From: CAUZIZ01 sp965219005 | GTDB taxonomy: Bacteria; Acidobacteriota; UBA6911; RPQK01; JAJDTT01 | Assembly: GCA_965219005.1 (NCBI GenBank) | Contig: CBDCMS010000001.1 | Span: 62,001-126,000 of the forward strand | Length of the DNA: 64,000 nt | Direction: 5' to 3' | In this document: one piece after another, positions 9,271 through 18,987 of the stretch | How the letters are laid out: every line of letters starts with the position of its first letter | Position numbering within the stretch: the first letter of the stretch is position 1 | Notes under the pieces: model-generated | Told to the model about the DNA's origin: nothing | Databases searched by the model: none | The model's input: only the letters and a program-made list of their open reading frames with translations | Made by a program: the position numbers and the translations under genes

Positions 9271-9921
9271 CTACACCTGGAGCTTCTCATGTTGGTGCTC
9301 GAAATAATCACGCCAACGCTCGGGCAGGGCTAACACGGAGATCGCTTTCCGTAAAAGTGTCTTGTTGGTTCTCTCCGTCGTGTAGAGGCGCGTGACCTCA
9401 GAAACACGAAGCCCATCGGGGTGCTCGCCAACGCGCTCAAGATGGTCGTCCGCCTGAACCAGGCCCTCCTCGACTACGCCGAAGTAAAAGCCGGTGCGCT
9501 GGCTCTTCAAGAACAGCTTCAGCATGTCCGCACGGCCAAAGCGAATCCCAAGTTTGAAGCAGGGCATCCGGGGCTCCGTCACGACTACTCTGGCGCTGCC
9601 CACCTGGAACTCATCACCGATACAAACTGTCTCCTCCTCGACTCCATCGGCGGTGAAGTTCTCACCAAAGCTGCCCCAAGCGAGCTTGCTGTCCCCCAGT
9701 TCGAACCGCCAGTAGTCATAGTGCCGGCTTGGATAGACGTAGACTGCCTTCGTGGGACCGCCGTGTACTGAGAGGTCGGCTTGGCCATCGCCTTCAAGAT
9801 TGTGCCGCCGAAGTGCCACCGGGCCGTCTACCGGAGCTTTGAATATGCCGGTGGGCACAGTCCTGCCTTTCCAAGTGACTGCGCGAGGCAGCCCGACGTT
9901 GACTGAAACTAGCCTCGCCAT
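9271..9921 (-). CDS. MOSC domain protein (YiiM-like)
   Basis: The product (about 216 residues) matches stand-alone MOSC proteins. The N-terminal GLPR segment is followed by DLSVHGGPTKAVYVYP, the signature GSFGENFT, and the conserved cysteine in EPRMPCFKLGIRFGR (about residue 120). A 3-alpha C-terminal region (SEVTRLYTTER) follows. MOSC domains bind molybdenum cofactor or pyridoxal-type sulfur carriers; YiiM-type proteins reduce N-hydroxylated compounds. Start ATG 9921 has GAGAGTGGA just upstream; ATG 9939 is also in frame. The gene looks intact. Confidence 0.9.
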   Translation of the reverse strand: MARLVSVNVGLPRAVTWKGRTVPTGIFKAPVDGPVALRRHNLEGDGQADLSVHGGPTKAVYVYPSRHYDYWRFELGDSKLAWGSFGENFTADGVEEETVCIGDEFQVGSARVVVTEPRMPCFKLGIRFGRADMLKLFLKSQRTGFYFGVVEEGLVQADDHLERVGEHPDGLRVSEVTRLYTTERTNKTLLRKAISVLALPERWRDYFEHQHEKLQV

Positions 9922-10152
9922 ATGTCCACTCTCATCCATCGAGTTCTAAGACCTCGCTGATCACTAATCTGACAAGGCTGCTGCGACTCTGGACGGGTTT
10001 CCCAGGAGGGGCCGTTCGCTTTTGCCTAGCAATGCGGGTCTCTCGATTGCAGGTCGTAATGACAAGGTAAAAGTGACCCGGCGTGATCAAGTAAAAGTGA
10101 CCCACCCGGGTTAAAGTTGTTTTTCCTAGTTCATAATCAATAGAGGTCAGGA

Positions 10153-10998
10153 TCAAGCGGGGTTTGGGGCCCCCTCTTGATCCGCTTCCTTATTAGCCCC
10201 CGCAGGGGGCGCAGGGGCAGCCACTGCGCGCTTTAGGCGCTTTTTGCCGTGCCGTTTGAGGCTCTCCGTCAGGCGGATGCTTTCCCAGTCGAAGGGATAG
10301 ATCTGACAGTGATGGGTCAGTCGATCCAGTAGCGCGGCGGTCAGGGCCGCATCGCCAAAGACCTTCGTCCATTCGGCAAAGGCTAGGTTGGACGTCACCA
10401 GGAGCGAGGCCCTTTCGTAGCGATTGGCGAAGACTTGAAACAGCAGCTGGGCGCCCTCCTGGGAGAGGGGGATGTAGCCGATCTCATCGATGATGACCAA
10501 CTCAAAGCGGTCGAACCGTTTGAGCAGTCGCTGCAGCTGTCGTTCCTCCCGGGCTTCGACCAGGGTGTTGACCAACTCCGCCGCCGTCCAGAACAGCACC
10601 CGGTAGCCTTGGCGGCAGGCTTCGACGCCCAGGACCGTGGAGGCATGACTTTTTCCCGTGCCATGGCGGCCGATGAACGCCAGATTCTCTCGCCGAGGGA
10701 TGTAATCGCACTGAAGCAGTTCTCGGACCTGCAGCGCCTCCAGACCCGGCCACTTCTTGAAGTCTGTCCCTTCCAGGGTTTTCATCACCGGAAAGCGGGC
10801 CTCTTTAAGCCGACGTTTGAGTTGATTGGCCTGGCGCTGAGTCAGCTCTCGGGTGGCCAGATTCAGCAGAAAGCCCTCGTAGCTTTCGCCTCCCTCTCGG
10901 GCCTGGCGGGCGCACTCCGGGTATTCGCGCAGCATCGCCGGTAAACGCAAGCGTTTGAGATGATCCTCCAGCAGGACGGTGTCGCTGAGTTGACTCAT
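10153..10998 (-). CDS. istB: IS21 helper ATPase IstB
   Basis: The 281-residue AAA+ protein assists IS21 transposition by helping IstA on target DNA. Walker A is GRHGTGKSH (about residue 110), Walker B is LVIIDEIGYIP, and a sensor-like VTSNLAFAEW follows. The N-terminal helical domain is present. Its ATG overlaps the istA stop (ATGA), the usual coupling. The Lys/Ala/Pro-rich tail of about 30 residues is longer than in many relatives. It appears intact. Confidence 0.95.
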   Translation of the reverse strand: MSQLSDTVLLEDHLKRLRLPAMLREYPECARQAREGGESYEGFLLNLATRELTQRQANQLKRRLKEARFPVMKTLEGTDFKKWPGLEALQVRELLQCDYIPRRENLAFIGRHGTGKSHASTVLGVEACRQGYRVLFWTAAELVNTLVEAREERQLQRLLKRFDRFELVIIDEIGYIPLSQEGAQLLFQVFANRYERASLLVTSNLAFAEWTKVFGDAALTAALLDRLTHHCQIYPFDWESIRLTESLKRHGKKRLKRAVAAPAPPAGANKEADQEGAPNPA

Positions 10999-12519
10999 AG
11001 CGCAGCTGCCGGCAAGAGGGCGTTAAAGGCGTTCAGATCACTGACTGGGACCGGCTGATCGGTTACCCCGGGAATCAACTCCGCGGGCAGGGGCTCGGTC
11101 GACAGCGGGGGTGCTTCCTGAGCCCGCAGCAGATGACGGATCGATTCATAGCCTGGACAGCCCTTCTCCAGCACCAAGCGGACGGCCGCTTCCACCTGCG
11201 AGCTCTCGTACTGGCGATGCAGCTGCAAGACCTGAACAAACTCGCGGGTCCCCCGGCCTTCGCCCTGACGGCGACGCAGCGCCTGCAATAGCACTTCGTA
11301 ATCCGCTGGCCACTGCCGCCGCCACTGGACAATGGCTCGAGCGCTTTCAAACGCGCCCACCCGCTCATAGATCAGGTCCAGATAGTGCAGCGGATCGATC
11401 TGCCACTGGCTCTTCCAGAAGAGGCGATCGTGTTGGCTCACCTTCCGATCGGAGGCGTACAAGAGAATCTGCTCGCAACCCACGTGCGCCCAGAGCCAGC
11501 ATCCGACGTAGGCTCGAGGCACCGAGTAGCGATTGTGATCCACTCGGGCGGTCTGATAGGCATCCACCTTGACCCGGACCGGCTTGAAGTTTTCAAAGGC
11601 TTGATCCGGAAGCGGCAGCAGAGAGCCGCGTTCGGCTTCGAAGCGTTCGTCCACCGTGCGGGAATCTTCCCGACCTCCAATCCGGTGGCCCCCATACTGC
11701 TCACAGCGCTGGGCCAAGAGTTGGTTCAATTTCTCAAAGTCTTCGACAGAAGGCAGCGGCACCAGGAAGTTGCGCCGGGCAAAACCGATCAGTCCCTCGG
11801 CTCCTCCTTTTTCCTGTCCTCGTCCCGGCGTGCAGTACCGGGCCTCAAAGGTGTAGTGACTGCGAAAGGAGACGAACCGTTCCTGCTCCACTCGCTGGCG
11901 GCCCCGCAGGATCCGCTTCACCGCCTGCGTGAGGTTGTCGTAGACCAGCTCTCCGAAGACGCCTCCGTAGTAGGAGAAGGCGTGCATATGGCCGTCGAAG
12001 AACATCTCCTGACGCTCCCAGGGATAGGCTCGCACAAAGGGCTTCCCCGAGTAGCGAGGGCGCATCACAAAGAGCTTGACCTGCCGACGCAGGCCGGCCA
12101 TCTGGACCCAGGCCGTACCCCAGTCCACTTCGGCTTCCCGTGCCACCTCCGGATCCAGCGGCAGCACGGCCTCGCGCCGGCCCCAGCCGTGAGCGGCTTT
12201 CCATTCCCGCACCCAGCGCCGCACGCTCACCTCCGCTCCCGTAAACTGATGTTCCTCCACCAGCCGGGTGTAGACCCTTCGAGCTGTGTGCCTTTGCTTG
12301 CGCGGCTCTTGGCGGTCGCCCAGCAGCCACCGACTCGACGATCTTCGCGACCGGATCCATGATCGGTGCCCTCGGCTCTTTCTGCCGACGATACTTCGGT
12401 TCTTTCCCGGCCAGCGCTTTGCGAATCGTCCTTCGATGGTGTCCCGTCTCTCGCCGAATCTGCCGGATGCTCTTTCCATACACACGCGACGCCGTTCTGA
12501 TAAGCTCATACTGATCCAT
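10995..12519 (-). pseudogene. istA: Frameshifted IS21 transposase IstA
   Basis: The N-terminal helix-turn-helix part starts at 12519 (MDQYELIRTASRVYGKSIRQ) and runs in one frame to VAKIVES. The rest (WLLGDRQEPRKQRHTARRVY onward) continues in another frame. One extra base near 12330 explains the switch. The downstream part has the rve/DDE core: D in AEVDWGTAWVQ, D in LVYDNLTQAVKR, and E in GQEKGGAEG, plus the C-terminal Mu-like domain. As read, IstA cannot be made as one polypeptide unless a programmed frameshift occurs or the base is a sequencing error. Confidence 0.85.
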
Positions 12520-12787
12520 CCCAATCACCTATAACCTCCGCTTCGTCTGTCGTTTACAATCACAACAGACTAAAACAGAGGTCTGATTGGGGTGGGTCAC
12601 TTTTGCTCGATCACTCGCCCCCAAAACGGGTCACTTTTACGTTATCGAAATCAGCAGGGAACCTATCTCGAGAATACTAGATCTTTGGGTTTGGAAGGGC
12701 AATCCTGGAGGATGTCGCATATGGGGAATCTTGGGGGGAAAGAGCAATTAGGCTCGCAGATTCTCAGTCTCCAACGTTGTTACCAGC

Positions 12788-13021
12788 ATGGACCCCTGGA
12801 AGGACCTCCTAGACCTGGGGATCGGCGACACCATCATCTGGCGTGGCGAAGGCATGCGAATCCGCAAGGACACGCAAGGCATGATCCTGATCTCACCTGG
12901 GATGAAGGGGAAGGTGATCACGAGAAGCGAGAATCTTCTGGCTCATGCCGCAAGGAGGGTCGGAATGCCGATAGGCCACCTCTGTCCACTAGCTCGATTG
13001 TCTCGATTGTCTCGATTATAG
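12788..13021 (+). pseudogene. Small conserved protein, 3'-truncated paralog
   Basis: The first ~60 residues (IGDTIIWRGEGMR, ISPGMKGKVITRSENLLAHA) match the intact gene at 41712-41954. After GMPI the sequences part company and this copy ends in LARLSRLSRL, encoded by a short TCGATTGTC repeat. Similarity also extends about 120 bp upstream, so a whole segment was duplicated. Family and function are not recognised. Confidence 0.6.
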
Positions 13022-13811
13022 GAGGAGAGATAGGAGAAGTTTGCGCACATTGTCAGCCACCAGGCCAGTCCACAATGATCAGAAAGTCTCTCGTCTGCTG
13101 CCGTCCGTCTATTTCGTCGCAATTCTCGATGGCGCAACATTCGGTCACCCTCGCCATTGCTCGCCTCCTGCATTTCGTCTTCAACCAGGGTGTCATTCAA
13201 TAGAACTACCTTTGAGCATCCTGGCTGCGGCGTCAAAACGACAAATCCTAGAGCCTCCTTGGCCACAGGCAAGTTGGCAATTTCGGCAGTCTGAACCTCG
13301 CCAAAAAAACGGAGCGCAATACTACCCTGAAAGGCACCATTTTTTGTCTGAGAAGCACTAGAATCAATGAGGCGGTTGGTGTCGCCCTCGCACCCGGATA
13401 GCGAACTCGATTTTGTGGGCCTCAAAAGGGCATGGGGGGCACCAACCTATTCCAGCGAGAGGAAGATGCTGCTCGCTGGTGCCCCCAATCCCAACAATAT
13501 CCTAGTGTCTACTCCCAGAATCGAGACAATCGAGCCAATCGAGCCACCAGCATGGCTGGAGCACGGTTCTCGATCATGTTTCTAAGGGGTTCTTGTCGAA
13601 GTTGTAGCTACAGTCGCAAAGCAATGCGTTCGCCGGGCTCGGCAAGCCACAGTCGGAACATTTCACGAGTGCGTGTCTGAAATCTAACAGAATAGCTGTA
13701 CTGTCAACTCTATTGCATGGAAGTCCCTGTGGATACAAGGGAAACCGCCCCCGAGAGGGGAGCGGTTGTTTGCCGTAATGTTAGATTAGATTAATTTGGA
13801 GGGTTTGTTAG
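13022..13811. other. Gene-poor stretch with inverted TCGATTGTC repeats
   Basis: The motif TCGATTGTCTCGATT at about 12998-13019 has an inverted counterpart at about 13519-13545, bracketing some 520 bp. A minus-strand frame in between (to 13425) includes a protein-like stretch (FFGEVQTAEIANLPVAKEA) but has no recognisable family. It may be a decayed gene or non-autonomous element. Confidence 0.35.
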
Positions 13812-13835
13812 ACACCCTGTTTCTTGGGTGTTTTT
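13812..13835 (+). terminator. Rho-independent terminator-like hairpin
   Basis: ACACCC and GGGTGT form a 6-bp stem with an 8-base loop, followed by a run of T. It sits inside the motif GGAGGGTTTGTTAGACACCC, which recurs at 51654. Confidence 0.5.
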
Positions 13836-14050
13836 GAGATAGTCGAAATGGTAGGTGGCTCACTGGTGATCCTCCAACATGACGACAGAATGATTGACAC
13901 AAGGTTGGAGGGTTGCTAGGTTCGGCTCATTCACCACTGGGAAGTCAGAGAAACTCGGAGCAGAATGTCGATTGAATATAGACCCGCGTCTGATGGCGGC
14001 TGGTGACAGCTTCGCCAGTTCTGGTCCTAATTACGCTCGGGATGCGAGGG

Positions 14051-14695
14051 TCATCTTTTCTTCGCTCCTCCAAAAAGGGCCATCTCCAGCCACTTCCAGT
14101 GACAGTCCACATCCTCGAATCCAATCTCCCGCAGCCACTGAAGCTGAGTCTCTAGGCTCACAAGTTTGTTGGAAGGATCCTCTTCTGCCTCGGTGATTCC
14201 GAGCGCTCGCAGAAACCTTCCGTGGAGTTCGGGTGTGGCGGGTGTCACATGCTCCAGGTTACAGAAGATGCCACCGGACGATAACGCATTGTAGATCTCG
14301 GCATAGAGCGCCCTTTTCCGTTCGTCGGTGCAGTGATGTATCGCAAAGCTCGATACGATCACGTCGAATTGGCCGAGATCGGGCAGGGGCTCTTCCAGAT
14401 TATGCCCAATCACCTGAACCTTCCCGTCGCCACGAAATCTCTCGCGTGCGGCAGCCAGCATGGTGGGAGAAAAGTCGAGTGCGACGCCCTCTGTGTCTCG
14501 CCTGTCAATCCGAAGCAAAGCCAGTAGGCGACCGTCTCCGGTTCCTAGATCAAGAATTCGCTCAACCTCCTGCGGGACGAATTCCAGCAAGACAGCATCG
14601 CCCTCCGTGCGATGCGGAATTCCATCTGCACGAGCCAAATACTCCAGAGCGTGCTCGGTAGTTGCCCATTCGTTGAGATCAGGCGTGCTTTTCAT
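14051..14695 (-). CDS. Class I SAM-dependent methyltransferase
   Basis: The 214-residue product has motif I (ILDLGTGDGRLLALL), a motif II acidic residue (VALDFSPTMLAAARERF), motif III/IV (FDVIVSSFAIHHCTDERKR) and post motif (LSSGGIFCNLEHVTPA). The pattern is like the Trans-aconitate/UbiE-type small-molecule methyltransferases; the substrate is unknown. I start at ATG 14695 (MKSTPDLNEW). The longer open frame to 14770 is encoded by a Tn3-type end (14728-14765) and is unlikely to be genuine. The mobile end directly upstream may have replaced its promoter. Confidence 0.8.
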   Translation of the reverse strand: MKSTPDLNEWATTEHALEYLARADGIPHRTEGDAVLLEFVPQEVERILDLGTGDGRLLALLRIDRRDTEGVALDFSPTMLAAARERFRGDGKVQVIGHNLEEPLPDLGQFDVIVSSFAIHHCTDERKRALYAEIYNALSSGGIFCNLEHVTPATPELHGRFLRALGITEAEEDPSNKLVSLETQLQWLREIGFEDVDCHWKWLEMALFGGAKKR

Positions 14696-14727
14696 GGGTG
14701 TTGAGACTGCCTTAATCAGGGTAGCAG

Positions 14728-14765
14728 GAGCAGCGGGAGCATTTGAACGAAAACCTACGGTTTCG
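14728..14765 (+). repeat. Tn3-type terminal repeat, type D variant
   Basis: AGCGGGAGCATTTGAACG and the following AAAACCTACGGTTTCG recur at 55769-55807. The arrangement resembles the 38-bp Tn3 end, with a GAACGAAAAC core followed by ACG. It faces right, towards the recombinase remnant. Confidence 0.5.
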
Positions 14766-15108
14766 GTCATCAGGCCGTCAGCAGTACGCGGCTTCCACGA
14801 ACAAACCGCGATTGACTGGGCGTTTTCGATCGTCCCGCCGTTCTCGGGGTAGGCGGTGATCCCTGTCGCCCGAAAGGTATATGACAGCAGGTGGAGTAGG
14901 GGAGTCCTGCTGCCTTGGCCCGGCGCTTGATCATTCGCAGCACGTCATTGCGGCTCAAAGGATTTTCGGTGAGCTGCTTTTTCTTGTCTACCGATCGAAA
15001 TAGCGGAGTCTTCTTCTCGCTTGAGATCCCGGCTTCGGCCAGGTAGGCGTCCATGTAGGTCTCGGCGTTGTGGTGCGCGGGTACCTCATGGCGCTTGCCG
15101 CCCTTCTC
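14766..15108 (-). pseudogene. Tyrosine recombinase, C-terminal remnant
   Basis: Reading down from 15108, the strand encodes EKGGKRHEVPAHHN, AYLAEAGISSEKKTPLFRSV, LSRNDVLRMIKRRAKAAGLP and, after a small frameshift near 14880, HTFRATGITAYPENGGTIEN. This corresponds to the beta-strand Lys region and the H-x-x-R box of phage-type integrases. The N-terminal half is removed exactly at a Tn3-type terminal repeat (15109), and the Tyr nucleophile region is lost at the other side. Closely related to 19605-20133. Confidence 0.75.
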
Positions 15109-15403
15109 GGGGGTCGAGGAACAATGGAACGAAAACGCACGCTAAGCCGAGACCGCGCTCAAGGAGCAGTCGCCGGGTGGTAGCGTACGGGACCTCAGTC
15201 GCGCGCGCGATGGCCCGAATCGACATGTCGGGGTTTTGCGCGCGGAGCTCTCGCACTTGCCGCCGCGTTCTATCGTCCAAACGCGGACGTCCAACGTGCT
15301 TCCCCTCGATCCGTGCTCTCGCCATTCCGGCTTTCACACGATCCGATAGCCGAATGCCCTCCTGGTTCGCCAGCGCAGCGAGTAGTCCGATAAAGGGTAC
15401 CAC
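15086..15403 (-). pseudogene. Serine recombinase (resolvase) C-terminal remnant
   Basis: The frame encodes the end of a resolvase/invertase catalytic domain (IGLLAALANQEGIRLSDRVK, AGMARARIEGKHVGRP) and a helix-turn-helix of the Hin/TnpR type (SIRAIARATEVPYATTRRLL). The catalytic Ser and the first ~110 residues are missing; the 5' side ends at another Tn3-type repeat (15395). Location inside a Tn3-type end fits a tnpR gene. Confidence 0.7.
15109..15146 (+). repeat. Tn3-type 38-bp terminal repeat, type A
   Basis: GGGGGTCGAGGAACAATGG followed by AACGAAAACGCACGCTAAG is very like the classical Tn3 inverted repeat. An identical 38-bp copy in inverse orientation lies at 50265-50302. It interrupts the integrase remnant and faces the resolvase remnant to the right. 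Confidence 0.75.
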
Positions 15404-15431
15404 CCAGATTCTTGTAATTTTTCACGCTAAG
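15395..15431 (+). repeat. Tn3-type terminal repeat, type B variant
   Basis: GGGTACCACCCAGATTCTTG through CACGCTAAG matches the layout of the ends at 51737 and 52259 (GGGTASCGCCCAGATTGCTG). It ends in CTAAG like the type A end. Confidence 0.5.
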
Positions 15432-16003
15432 GGACCACAGATGGCACCTCATGACAGCTTCGGTACCACTGGGCCTAATGGGCAGTCCTTTTCTGTTATG
15501 GCTACAATGAGTATCATTGGCCTGATCGAGGTCAACCCGGCTCACACACGGCCAAGGCTTTGTTTGAAGATCTCCAGCAGTGCCAACCGGGACGGTTTGG
15601 CGATGGTCAGCTTCGAACTTTGCAGCGCCGAGTGCGAGAGTGGCGTCGTCAGAATCTCTATCGGATCAATATGGATCAGGCTTGGAAAAGCTGATGTCAA
15701 CAGGCATTCAGGTTCTGGTAGATCGTCGGCTGAAGATCCGAGTACTTTCAAGGGCTTTCCTTTTGGACCCCTGACCGCCCTCGCCTTTCAGCATGGTTCC
15801 TTTTGCTTAGAACCAGAATGCCCAGGAGAAGCCTGGAGATCCTCCAGGGCGTCGGTTAGATTATTGATGAGGCAGTTCTTGACCCGTGGTTCGATTCCTT
15901 AATGGGGCAACACGACCGGAAAAAATAGTTGACGTCGGACAATGAAATAGTTGATCGGGAGGTTGGCCCTTGCCGAAGGCGTGTTCGTTCGAAGGGGTCT
16001 GCT
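15432..16003. other. Gene-poor stretch
   Basis: No gene is recognised. Bases 15436-15455 (CAGATGGCACCTCATGACAG) recur downstream of the recombinase at 20167, pointing to rearranged mobile DNA. Confidence 0.4.
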
Positions 16004-17242
16004 GTGCAGCCTCGGACGCTGTTCTGCTTCTTCTGGGCACTGTTTACGCTTTTTCACCAGGCGGATGAGCAACGCTTCTCGACCCTCGGCTTTGACCTTG
16101 TGGTCAACGCTGCCGCTGTAGCGGCTCTACTCAGGCCGTCATCGGGCTTCCGGCTCGCTGTCCTCTGCCTGGCGCAAGTCATCGCAGCGTGGCTCGCACT
16201 GCCACTGATTGTCAATCACTGGATGCTGACGTTCCTCGTCAGCCTTGCGACCCTTGCCATCCTGGTGGAGCGACTCATGCGTGCGGGGTGTTCGCTGGAT
16301 TTCGACGAGTGGTTCGACCGATTCGCACCAGTTGTCCGGATGGCGGTGATCCTCACGTATTTTTTTGCATTCTTGGCGAAACTCAATCCGGACTTTCGCG
16401 ACCCTGGCCTGAGCTGCGGCGCCCACTTCTATCGCGTGCTCAGCGAAGTACTTCCTTTTTTGCCATCCGGCAGATGGGCATACCACGCCTTGATTTGGTT
16501 CACTCTGGTTGTTGAAGCGGCGCTTCCCATCCTCTTGGCGACACAGAAGACACGGGTTGTCGGCATCCTTGTCGGCATGGGTTTTCACACGATACTTAGC
16601 CTGACCGCGTTCTACGAGTTCGCAGCGCAGGCGACCGCGTTCTACTGTCTATTCCTGCCGTCGGACTTCTCCACTCGTGCCCGACACTGGTTGGAGCGTC
16701 ACGCGACTCTGAAGCGTCGAGCCCAGGCTGTCTGCCGACTTGCCGGCCGGCCCCTTTCGTTTGAGATCCTGTTGGTTGCCTTGTACCTGGTCCTCAATGT
16801 CTTTGAGCTGGAGTTTGTGAAAACGGTTCTCCCAGCGAACCCGCGGGGGCTCCCCGCTGCGTATTTACTCCTCCCCCTGTGGGTTAGCATCGCGTGCGTC
16901 TTGATCGCTTGCCTGGTGTTGATCCTGCGCGAGAAAGGGCCGATAGGAGGCGGTGACCGAGGCTATCTCTCGCTCCGCCACCCACTTTACGGTCTCGGCG
17001 TCGCCATCGTTGTAGTCAACGGCCTGTGTCCGTACGTTGGCTTGAAAACAGAGCATTCGTTCACGATGTTCTCGAACTTGCGGACGGAGCCGGAGCGGTG
17101 GAACCACGATTTCTTGCCGGAGTCGGTTCGGATCTTTTCGTCCCAGGGTCGTCCGCGCACTCTGAGTGACTCGCCCCATTATCTCCTCCGGAAGCTAACC
17201 CTCTACAAGCGCGTTCCGCGGGTCAATTCCTGCCAACACTAG
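16004..17242 (+). CDS. HTTM-like polytopic membrane protein
   Basis: The product (about 412 residues) has roughly ten hydrophobic segments. It resembles HTTM (vitamin K-dependent gamma-carboxylase-like) proteins: YFFAFLAKLNPDF in the middle of the helical bundle, a WFTLVVEAALPILL helix, FHTILSLTAFYEFAAQATAF, and near the end VGLKTEHSFTMFSNLRTEPE. Bacterial HTTM proteins have mostly unknown substrates. I prefer GTG 16004, preceded by AAGGGGT at good spacing; an upstream TTG at 15929 is open but weakly supported. It stands alone before the PaaK-like gene. Confidence 0.75.
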   Translation: MQPRTLFCFFWALFTLFHQADEQRFSTLGFDLVVNAAAVAALLRPSSGFRLAVLCLAQVIAAWLALPLIVNHWMLTFLVSLATLAILVERLMRAGCSLDFDEWFDRFAPVVRMAVILTYFFAFLAKLNPDFRDPGLSCGAHFYRVLSEVLPFLPSGRWAYHALIWFTLVVEAALPILLATQKTRVVGILVGMGFHTILSLTAFYEFAAQATAFYCLFLPSDFSTRARHWLERHATLKRRAQAVCRLAGRPLSFEILLVALYLVLNVFELEFVKTVLPANPRGLPAAYLLLPLWVSIACVLIACLVLILREKGPIGGGDRGYLSLRHPLYGLGVAIVVVNGLCPYVGLKTEHSFTMFSNLRTEPERWNHDFLPESVRIFSSQGRPRTLSDSPHYLLRKLTLYKRVPRVNSCQH

Positions 17243-17604
17243 CTACTTCCCGGTGCAGGAATCGCCACTTTGTTCACTCCCGCTTCCTTCTCTTTCCTTT
17301 CATTGCTCTGACTGTAAACCCCGCATCGGCGGTCACAAGTTCGGCAGCCCTTCCCAGAAGAATGTTGTGTTTTTCAATCGATTCCAGCAGCAGCGTCTGA
17401 ATCGTCCCGCCGCCGCCTATAGGCTTCATAGTCGGGGATGGTGCGGTTTGTCGCCTCCTGGATCTTGGACCAGATCCTCACTCGAGTGCAGTTCTGCAGT
17501 CCGGTGCATGGAGGAAGAGTCTCGAAAGGGCTTCATCCTTTCCTAGGACATGAAGGGGCAGGAAGTCTCCACTTCGGCCGGTAGCGCGGGTCGAGGGAGC
17601 AAGA
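17243..17604. other. Gene-poor intergenic stretch
   Basis: I see no gene, RNA or repeat here. The last bases carry GAGGGAG before the next start codon. Confidence 0.5.
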
Positions 17605-18987
17605 ATGAACAACTTAAGGCCCGGCACCTCGGTTTTTCCACCGGCGTCGGCGTGCTATATTTCTCCGAAGTCGATGCAAGAGTTCTACCCTCTCGACTAT
17701 CTGTCACCCCTGTCTCTCGCTTACTGGCGCCACACGCTCTGGAGGAGTCAATACTACGGCCGCCAGCCCATGCGGGATCTCCAGTGGCGCCTCTTCTCGC
17801 GGATGATCCATCACTGCCAGGAGAAGGTCCCCTACTACCGGGAGCTCTTCGGGCACAGGGGTCCCGATATCAAGCGCCTGGAGGATCTAGTGTGGCTCCC
17901 GATCCTGGACAAGGAGACGGTCCGGGATCGGCACGAGGAGTTCAAGGCGACCGATTTCAGGAGATACCGCCCCCGGATGCTCTACACAACTGGCACCACG
18001 GGATCCCCCCTGACGGTCTACTGGGACGCGCCTTCCAATCTACTCGAGCTGACCTGCCATTGGCGACACTTTTCCTGGCTGGGCTACCGGCTGGGCCAGA
18101 CCCTTCTCGATGTGCGGAGCCAAGTCACGGAGAGCCCTGAGGGCTATCGGTGGCACCGGTCCTGCCGCATTCTCGAGATCTCGACGGACTACATCGATGC
18201 CACCAACCTGGAGTGGTGGGCGGATCTCATTCGCCGCTCCGGGGCCACCCTCTGGCGGGGGCATCCCTTTGCTATGTGGTACCTGTGTGGGCTTCTGAAG
18301 GAAGCCGGAATCGAAGATGTCCGTCCCCGCCACGTAGCACCCTGCTCGGAAGCCCTGCTCCCCCTCCAGCGTGAGTTTCTCGAATCCTTCACTGGGGGCA
18401 AAGTCTGTGACAGCTATGGTCAGACGGAACATAGTGCCCTGATCGTGCAGTGCCCCAAAGGGGGCTACCACATCTGCTCGGAGTACGGAATCGTGGAGAT
18501 CGTGGGGGAGGACGGCCTCCCGGCCCGGGCGGGAGAAGAGGGACGAATCGTCGCCACGGGGCTTCACAACCGGGCCTTCCCCCTGCTGCGCTACGACACG
18601 GGCGATCTGGCCGTGGCCTCGGACCGGAACTGCTCCTGCGGGAGAACCCTCCCCCTGGTGGAGGAGATCCGGGGCCGGGAGGACGACTACCTCATGGACT
18701 CGCGAGGGAGGTGGGTCTCGGGCTTACGCTTCGCTCTCTGGAACAGACCCGGGGTCCGCTTTACCCAGCTCATCCAGTCCCGCCCCGAAAGCGTCGACAT
18801 CTACGTCGTGACCACGCCGGAATACACGGCGGACGTGGGACGGGAGGTAATCCGGGACTACAAAAAGAAGTTGGGTGAGAAGATGATCATCAATCTCCAC
18901 CAGGTGGATCAGGTGCCCGTTCGAGACACTCCCAAATTCAAATTCGTCGTCTGCAAACTGGATCGGACTACCTTTTCTCGACCATAG
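17605..18987 (+). CDS. Phenylacetate-CoA ligase/CapK family adenylating enzyme
   Basis: The 460-residue product belongs to the PaaK/CapK branch of adenylate-forming enzymes. The P-loop-like motif is YTTGTTGSPLTVYWD (about residue 127), the A5 motif is VCDSYGQTEHSALI (about 268), and the A7/A8 region is FPLLRYDTGDLAVAS. A cysteine pair (NCSCGRTLP) is as in relatives. Such enzymes activate aromatic or other acids with ATP; many CapK homologs act in polysaccharide loci. The start has GAGGGAG upstream. The last base of the stop TAG is the first base of a Tn3-type end, so the native C-terminus may have been altered by the insertion, although homologous motifs near the end (PKFKFVV) are still present. 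Confidence 0.85.
   Translation: MNNLRPGTSVFPPASACYISPKSMQEFYPLDYLSPLSLAYWRHTLWRSQYYGRQPMRDLQWRLFSRMIHHCQEKVPYYRELFGHRGPDIKRLEDLVWLPILDKETVRDRHEEFKATDFRRYRPRMLYTTGTTGSPLTVYWDAPSNLLELTCHWRHFSWLGYRLGQTLLDVRSQVTESPEGYRWHRSCRILEISTDYIDATNLEWWADLIRRSGATLWRGHPFAMWYLCGLLKEAGIEDVRPRHVAPCSEALLPLQREFLESFTGGKVCDSYGQTEHSALIVQCPKGGYHICSEYGIVEIVGEDGLPARAGEEGRIVATGLHNRAFPLLRYDTGDLAVASDRNCSCGRTLPLVEEIRGREDDYLMDSRGRWVSGLRFALWNRPGVRFTQLIQSRPESVDIYVVTTPEYTADVGREVIRDYKKKLGEKMIINLHQVDQVPVRDTPKFKFVVCKLDRTTFSRP

Larger units (their letters stand above)
10057..12649 (-). mobile_element. IS21 family element A
   Basis: Ends carry the repeated motif GTAAAAGTGACCC, twice at the left (about 10067 and 10091) and twice inverted at the right (about 12595 and 12628), typical of IS21 multiple terminal repeats. 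Outer limits are approximate. It contains istA and istB in the usual order and overlap. istA is frameshifted, so this copy is probably not autonomous. Confidence 0.85.

Noticed and set aside
11385..12362. Long open frame antisense to istA
   Set aside because: Shadow of the IS21 transposase, whose catalytic motifs are on the minus strand.
15880..15912. tRNA-like T-arm (GTGGTTCGATTCC) that could be a tRNA 3' end or attachment site
   Set aside because: The five-base stem does not pair well and no acceptor, anticodon or D-arm can be drawn upstream.
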